Positions 58,801 through 64,000 of a stretch of 64,000 bases of DNA are shown here, piece by piece. The notes below the pieces were generated by a model that saw only the letters and a list, made by a program, of their open reading frames with translations, was not told the DNA's origin and did no database searches. The translations under genes were made by a program, and so were the position numbers. Within the stretch, counting starts at the first letter, position 1. The number at the start of each line of letters is the position of its first letter. The DNA is from Myrica gale (lineage: Eukaryota; Streptophyta; Magnoliopsida; Fagales; Myricaceae), in the NCBI GenBank assembly GCA_963930655.1, contig OZ005613.1:10858501-10922500 (forward strand). The letters are read 5' to 3'.

Positions 58801-61440
58801 CTAGGATTTAAATAGAGGAAAGAGAAGCAAGAGCTCATTTTGTTCTGCCAAGAGAGAGAGAGAGCTGAGTTTAAGGAGAGCTAGAGAAGAGAGATGTGTC
58901 GTGTGAAATAAAGAAGAAGGAAGAAGAAAGCAAAGAAGAAGGAAAAGAAAAAAGAAAAAAAAAGAGAAGGAGAAAAAAGGGTAAGGGGTTCGGCCATGGA
59001 GAAATCTCCTCCATTTTTCCCCTCTAGATATCATCTTCTCCATTTCTCCCTAATGCTAACATGCTGCCATTTTTTTAGAAGCTTTTAGAAGTGAAAAAAG
59101 GGGGGGATTCAAACAAGAAAAGGTAAGGTAAGGGTAGCTCACGTTGGTTGGATTAGGGGGTGTTGTGTGGTTGTTGGTTGATTTTGATAAGAAAATAAAA
59201 GGATTTTTACAATACTTTTGAATTTGTACATGTTGTTTAATGAGAGTTCTACGACATATATTGTTTGGATGTTAGTGTTCAAGGTAATAAAAGGGTTCTA
59301 TAAAAAGCAAATGGAAAAAAAGGGTTAGAAGTTGTTCTCTTTGTATGATGATTTGGTTGATTTATGTGTATTGTTAAAATGCTATGATGCAAACAATGAT
59401 CTGAGATAATATGGGTCATGGTCAGTGACCAAAGAAGCTTAAAATCGATTGAGCTCTACACATGAGGTTTTATTTGAAAACTTTGAAATTTTTTTGATAT
59501 TTTGAGACCTAGTTCCCTTTTATGTGCTCAGTTGGTGATTTATTATGTGTAAGCATGTTTAAAATAATTTCAGGGACCAAAAATGTGCAAAAGATCGCAT
59601 ATATGCATGGGAAAGAAAAAGGACATGCTTGTATATTTTCAACCTTTTTACAATGTTTGGTTAGTAAATGCATTATTACATGTGAGAATCTGTGTCATCT
59701 GGACATGAAACTTTTCGAATATGTATTTTTAAGTGACCTGGACTAACCTTAACAAGTTCAAAGGAAAATGATAGAAATGACCTTAAGAGCTGTTAGGGGC
59801 AGATCCAACATTTCAGGAAAAGGTAGGGGTAAAAAGGTTCAAATGTAAAAAAATGGGTTTATGGTAGTGTTAAAATAAAATAAGGAAGTTATTGTGAAAA
59901 TTTGAGCCCAATCCGAATTAATAGGGGCCCAAAACACAAGGCCCATTAAGGTCCTATATCGAGCCCATTAACCAAAAGACCTAAAATAACCCTTAATAAA
60001 AAATAGAGCTTGTACAATATTTTTTAACACAGCTTGTATTTAGGCTCAAAGAACAAATCCTAATTTGGGAACAAAATATAAATAATTAGAAATAAATAAA
60101 GGCCAATTTAGATTGAAAAGGGGCCATAAAGAGAAAATGGCTTTTAAGACCTAAAATTTGGTAAGGAAAAATATTTAGATCCCAAAAATGATTTTTGTAA
60201 AAATTTAAAGGTCCAAAAGTTTTATGATTAGATAATTAATTAATTAATTAATAAAAATAGAATAAAGAATGTAACCAAGATTGGGTCAGAAAGCCCAATC
60301 CATCGTCTGGATATAATAATGGGCTGAGTGGCCCTATTCCTTTTATTAACAGAAATTCTGATTAGTGTGAAACATAAATCTAATGAGTTATTGTAAGCTT
60401 CGCATGTTATGTGGAAGTCTTTTTTATTTGATTTGAATCTCATACTTTAGAACACTACGATAATTTAATGTTACATTTTTTCGAAGCATATGCATCATTG
60501 GTCATGTGATGTGATAAGCAGTGTTGAGGAAAGAGTATCGTCGAGTTTGAGATGATCCTGGTTATTGAAAAGAATATTCTTGTAATGGTATCGATCACCT
60601 TTGAGGGGATGTGCAACCATTACTGACGGGGTCAGTAGGTAGCTTCCTATAGGCATGAAGCAATAGAGTGCTTTGCCTCTAATTCGTCCTGGTGTGTGGG
60701 TTAACATGTGACTGTTTCATTGGTAGGGAGTGAGACGCACAACCCTGTCTCTGGGGGTCAAACAAGGGATGAATTTGGACAGCTCATGAGAATTGTTAGT
60801 AGGGGACTGTCAAAGTGGCATTATCGCATGTGCATCATATATTTGAATTGTTTAATTGCATATTATTTTTCGTACCTACTTTATGTTATTTTATTATTGT
60901 CGTTTCCCCCTCCTCGAACTTGCTTAGTCCTTAAGACTCACCCATATTTCTTCTTTTGTATGTACCTATATTTTAATAATTAGTAGAAGATGAGGGCCTT
61001 CGAGAACCATCGGATGTATGACTTTGACCTGTACGTCCTCCAAGTGCACATAAGGGTATGAGTGTTGGTCACCTATGAAGTGGTAGTTGAACACTACCAC
61101 TACTAGTTACCAAAGGATGTACCCCACGACCACCCCACTTGCTCCCTGGTTTCATGATATGCCGGTAGATTCGGTAGTGACGACGCTGGCTAACAACGTA
61201 ATTAACCTCACATACACTGATGATGACCTGTAGGATTATTACTTAGTAGTTGTTTTGGAGGTTGTATTTATGGACTCCTGTTTAGTTGTTTATGTTTTTT
61301 TTGTTTATATATCGGTAGACAGGCTATAATGAGCTTTTGGAATGTTCACCCTTTTGTATTACAACAACTTTTGCTTAATCCTTGTAAAATGGTACTTATA
61401 GTTTACCGTAATGAAAAGTAGTAATTCTATCTATTTTCTC
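58801..61440 (+). mobile_element. Long LTR fragment B (family L2)
   Basis: Parallels fragment A at 55740-58430 but lacks its 3' terminus. It contains a GA-rich tract (58850-58980) and an AT-rich run of TTAA repeats (60236-60250). No coding sequence. Whether A and B were ever the two LTRs of one element is unclear because the DNA between them is MuDR-like, not gag-pol. Confidence 0.6.
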
Positions 61441-61948
61441 CTACCTCAATTATTTTTTTCCAATCTAAATGCATCATTTCATCATCTTCCTAACCCTTTT
61501 AACACTACACAAAATCTAGTTCTTTTTTAGGTAAAAATAGAGTCTCGCCGCTCCCATTTACAACACAATCACCTGCATGTAATTTTTTTTAATCACCTCA
61601 TGTAATTACTAGGCAAAAGAGCTACATATCTCCAAGTGTTTTTCCAACTTTTTTGCATGCAACAAGTCTAACATGTTAGGTTTACAAACCAGACACAAAT
61701 CAGTAATCAATTAAGCATCATGGACACTTTAAAAAAACCAAGCATCATGGACCTCAAAACTAAACACAATACTTGGCACATCCAAAGACAACACCATCAC
61801 ATATTTTCCATTGCGTCTTAATGCAATCCGTGTGTCATTATCCTTCAAAATGACATAAACATACACATGCATGTCCAGATCTTCAAATGCAACTATTTTT
61901 TTTTGAACTGAAATGAAATCAACATAATTTTTTACTTTGAATTTAGGA
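61441..61948. other. Intergenic spacer
   Basis: No recognisable gene or element in this stretch. Confidence 0.35.
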
Positions 61949-62390
61949 TTAATTACACTTTGTACCAACGTTAGTTTTGGGGGTTTGGCACTTTGCACTA
62001 CATTCTTTTAATTTTGACAAATTTCACCCATGTGACTCTGGATTTCCTTGATTTGCAACCCGTCGTTTATTAACCTTTAAAACGAACGAAAAATTTCAAT
62101 AATGTGTTCTGCATGTGACTCACTTGCCCATTTTTGCCCCTAATATTCAATACATTTTGCATCCACGTGGTTTAGAGATCTGACACTTTGCATCTCGTTC
62201 TTTTATTTTTGAGACACTTTACACTCACGTGTTCTGCATGTGGTTGATTTTTCAGTTCGAAATAACAGATAAATTGATGTGGGAACAAATCAAAATAAAG
62301 TTAAAACTACGTGTTTGAAATGTGTCAATTAAAAGAGTGAGATGCAAAGTGTTAAGACTCCTAAATTATATGGGTGCAAAGTGTAATTAA
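61949..62390. mobile_element. MITE with TTAA-bounded inverted ends
   Basis: The left end TTAATTACACTTTGTACC and right end GGTGCAAAGTGTAATTAA are near-perfect inverted repeats, 442 bp apart overall. Further inverted blocks (CACTTTGCA / TGCAAAGTG) occur inside. No coding sequence. The terminus resembles the 4706-4955 MITE (CTTTGCACC). TTAA may be a target duplication or simply part of the repeat. Confidence 0.75.
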
Positions 62391-62996
62391 CCTGCATTTA
62401 AATTGACTATTGAGAGAGAGAAAAAAGTTTGTGAGCTAGAGAGATTGAGGCTAAAAAAAGAAAAAAAAAAAACCAAGACAACCTTTGTGAGAGCCGGAGT
62501 AGGAGTAGGAGTCATCGTGGACTGTCAAGGGATGTACTCAACCCGGCCGGAAGCCAAACAATTCTCTCTCTCAGTCTCAAAGTCCACATTTTCTCCGTCA
62601 AGTCGAAAACAAGTCGCACTGGATTATAAATGCAGCCAGTGTTTCCCACTTCTGCATTAAACAATCACAGGGTCTACGGTTTCCACCCCCAACCTTTAGT
62701 GCTCAATTAGTGCGCAGTTTAATATACCTGGCCCCACCCTTCAGTCCTTGCCTTGCCTCTCTCTTCAAAATATCTAAGAGAAAAAACAAAACCCCAAAAA
62801 GCAGATAAACAACCTTCCATCTTATAACTAAAAGTACAAGTTACCCTTTCTCTCTTTCCACCTCTGCTCTTTCAAACCCTAATTTATTTATTATATTCAA
62901 AAATTTGAAAAAAAATATAAGGAAGAACACATACACACGGAAACATCTCAATCACACTGAGACCAATCTCTCTCTGCTCCCAAAAGGGAATCTGGA
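62391..62996 (+). promoter_or_regulatory. Promoter and leader region of right-edge gene
   Basis: Upstream of the right-edge gene. A CT-rich leader (TTTCTCTCTTTCCACC around 62846) precedes the upstream ORF. No unambiguous TATA box was chosen. Confidence 0.4.
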
Positions 62997-63056
62997 ATGG
63001 GTGCATGCAAGCCTGGCTCCGTTGAGAGAATCGGTGATGGTCCTGGACCCACTTGA
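62997..63056 (+). promoter_or_regulatory. Upstream ORF of 19 codons in the leader
   Basis: ATG at 62997 opens MGACKPGSVERIGDGPGPT and stops at 63054-63056, 24 bp before the main ATG at 63081. If the transcript starts upstream, ribosomes would meet this frame first, so it could lower translation of the main protein. Confidence 0.55.
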
Positions 63057-63080
63057 GAAAGCTGCATTGCGGTGGTCACT

Positions 63081-63351
63081 ATGGGAAAGGCCGAGGACGA
63101 CCGGGTAGTGGCGGCCGGAGTGGGGCCCGAGTCGTCGGACCAGAATGCGCAGACCCGGTGGTGTGGTGGTGGTGGGTGTAGGAACTGTGGCTTGTGTTGG
63201 TGTTTTGGTGGGGTTCGGAGGCTCACTGGGCTCCAATGCCTCTTGGTCTTGCTGCTTTCTGCCGCTGTTTTCCTATCTGCTATTTTTTGGCTGCCCCCGT
63301 TTCTTCAGTTCGCAGATCGGGGGGATCCGGATCTCGATTCGAGGTTCAAAG
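63081..63351 (+). CDS. First exon of a single-pass membrane protein gene, runs off window
   Basis: ATG at 63081 opens 90 codons ending FKG at a likely donor AAAG|GTGGG (63351/63352). The N-terminal 45 residues are hydrophilic with a cysteine cluster (C28, C33, C36, C39, C41). A hydrophobic helix follows (LQCLLVLLLSAAVFLSAIFW, about 51-70), then PPFLQFADRGDPDLD. The layout, short cytosolic N-terminus, one membrane helix and then a D/E-rich start of an outer domain, resembles plant DUF7036 membrane proteins of unknown function. That match is from memory and tentative. Later exons lie beyond 64000 or in the remaining 650 bp, where none was recognised. Confidence 0.6.
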
Positions 63352-64000
63352 GTGGGTTTTGCTTTGTTTTTTTCTATTTGGGTTTTTCTGCGGTATTAAT
63401 CGGGGTTTGTTGGGGGTAACATTGTCAGATGCACAAGGATCTAAATTTTGTCTGGGGTGGGTTTCAATTATTTTTCATTTTACGGGTTGAGATGGTGGGG
63501 TGGTTGCGACTTCTTGTTCGGTTGCCGAGCAAATGTGGGTGAAGAAAAAGGACTACGAGCAACTTTTTGAGTTCTGTCTTCTGGTAAATTTGGTTTGAAA
63601 ACCCGGGGGGGCGGGGAGGTTGGAAGTTACTTCTCGGTGGTGGTTTTTGGGGTGTGTTTTTGCTCCTATAGTGGAAATTGTGGGCATGAAAAGTAAATCG
63701 ATGGGATATTTACTTTACTTGTTTAATTTGGGAAAGTTTGAGAAACTTGACTATGTAAGGTGTCCAAATTTGATTTGTGTGCACTTTCGGGGCCATTGCA
63801 ACCTTTTTTCTATCTTTGGCTTTTAGATTTAGAAGGATATGTTAGGACATTGGGTTTATTGCTAAAGATAGACATTGTGTCTGACGAGTGATGGATTGGA
63901 TTTTTGCGTTTCTAATTCCAACTGATTTGTTGTGCTAGATAATTTTTTGCACATATATACAGACATACCGACACGCTCGGATAAATGTATGTATATATAT
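63352..64000 (+). other. First intron of right-edge gene
   Basis: Begins with the donor GTGGGTTTTG, is T-rich and contains no conserved coding segment up to the window edge. It is therefore best read as intron. Confidence 0.5.

Noticed and set aside
63072..63080. Earlier start at 63072 for the right-edge gene
   Set aside because: That codon is GTG; the first ATG in frame is 63081 and has a good plant context.

Overview
This is nuclear DNA of a flowering plant. The genes have spliced exons with GT-AG introns. The protein-coding genes match plant families: a caffeic-acid O-methyltransferase, a BCA2-type RING-H2 ligase close to Arabidopsis RZF1, and a plant SPT6 with a WG/GW-rich tail. About two thirds of the window is repeat DNA typical of plants: LINE, Copia, solo LTRs, TRIM, hAT, MULE/FAR1, CACTA and Tourist-like MITEs. 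A woody eudicot, perhaps a rosid, fits, but that is inference only. No virus, plasmid, CRISPR array or bacterial system is present.

Layout. 0-17.7 kb is a nested transposon stack. A TIR-domain fragment of a disease-resistance gene (340-501) lies upstream of one decayed plant LINE. The LINE can be followed in order (DUF4283 protein, endonuclease, reverse transcriptase, zf-RVT, RNase H) from about 0.78 to 17.6 kb. It is split by an LTR fragment, a hAT, a CACTA/MITE/solo-LTR block, a hAT MITE with a perfect 8-bp target duplication, and a 6.9-kb MULE carrying FAR1-type transposase remains. A solo LTR sits inside one terminal repeat of that MULE. 18.0-21.1 kb holds a four-exon COMT-like gene with a 23-bp-arm hairpin in its promoter region. 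21.6-28.5 kb is repeats again: a minus-strand LINE tail with a 454-bp TRIM inside it, a broken Copia element, and a truncated copy of a long LTR.

28.5-45.6 kb is the gene-rich core. RZF1-like (+, coding 31605-32525) and SPT6L (-, 17 coding exons, 45453-34054, 1667 aa predicted) are convergent, with a Tourist-like MITE between them. 45.7-62.4 kb is intergenic and repeat-rich. It contains several MITEs, a CACTA-type end, and a fragment of the DNA polymerase alpha catalytic-subunit gene with introns retained. That fragment is split by a 3.76-kb solo LTR with TATAT target duplications. Two related long LTR fragments follow, flanking a MuDR remnant. 62.4-64 kb carries the promoter, a short upstream ORF and the first exon of a membrane-protein gene that runs off the right edge.

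The intact genes are ordinary housekeeping or metabolic genes and do not form a cluster or operon. I found no convincing undescribed system. The points most worth checking are the altered substrate pocket of the COMT-like enzyme, the POLA gene fragment beside a CACTA end, and the datable nesting order of the transposon stack.
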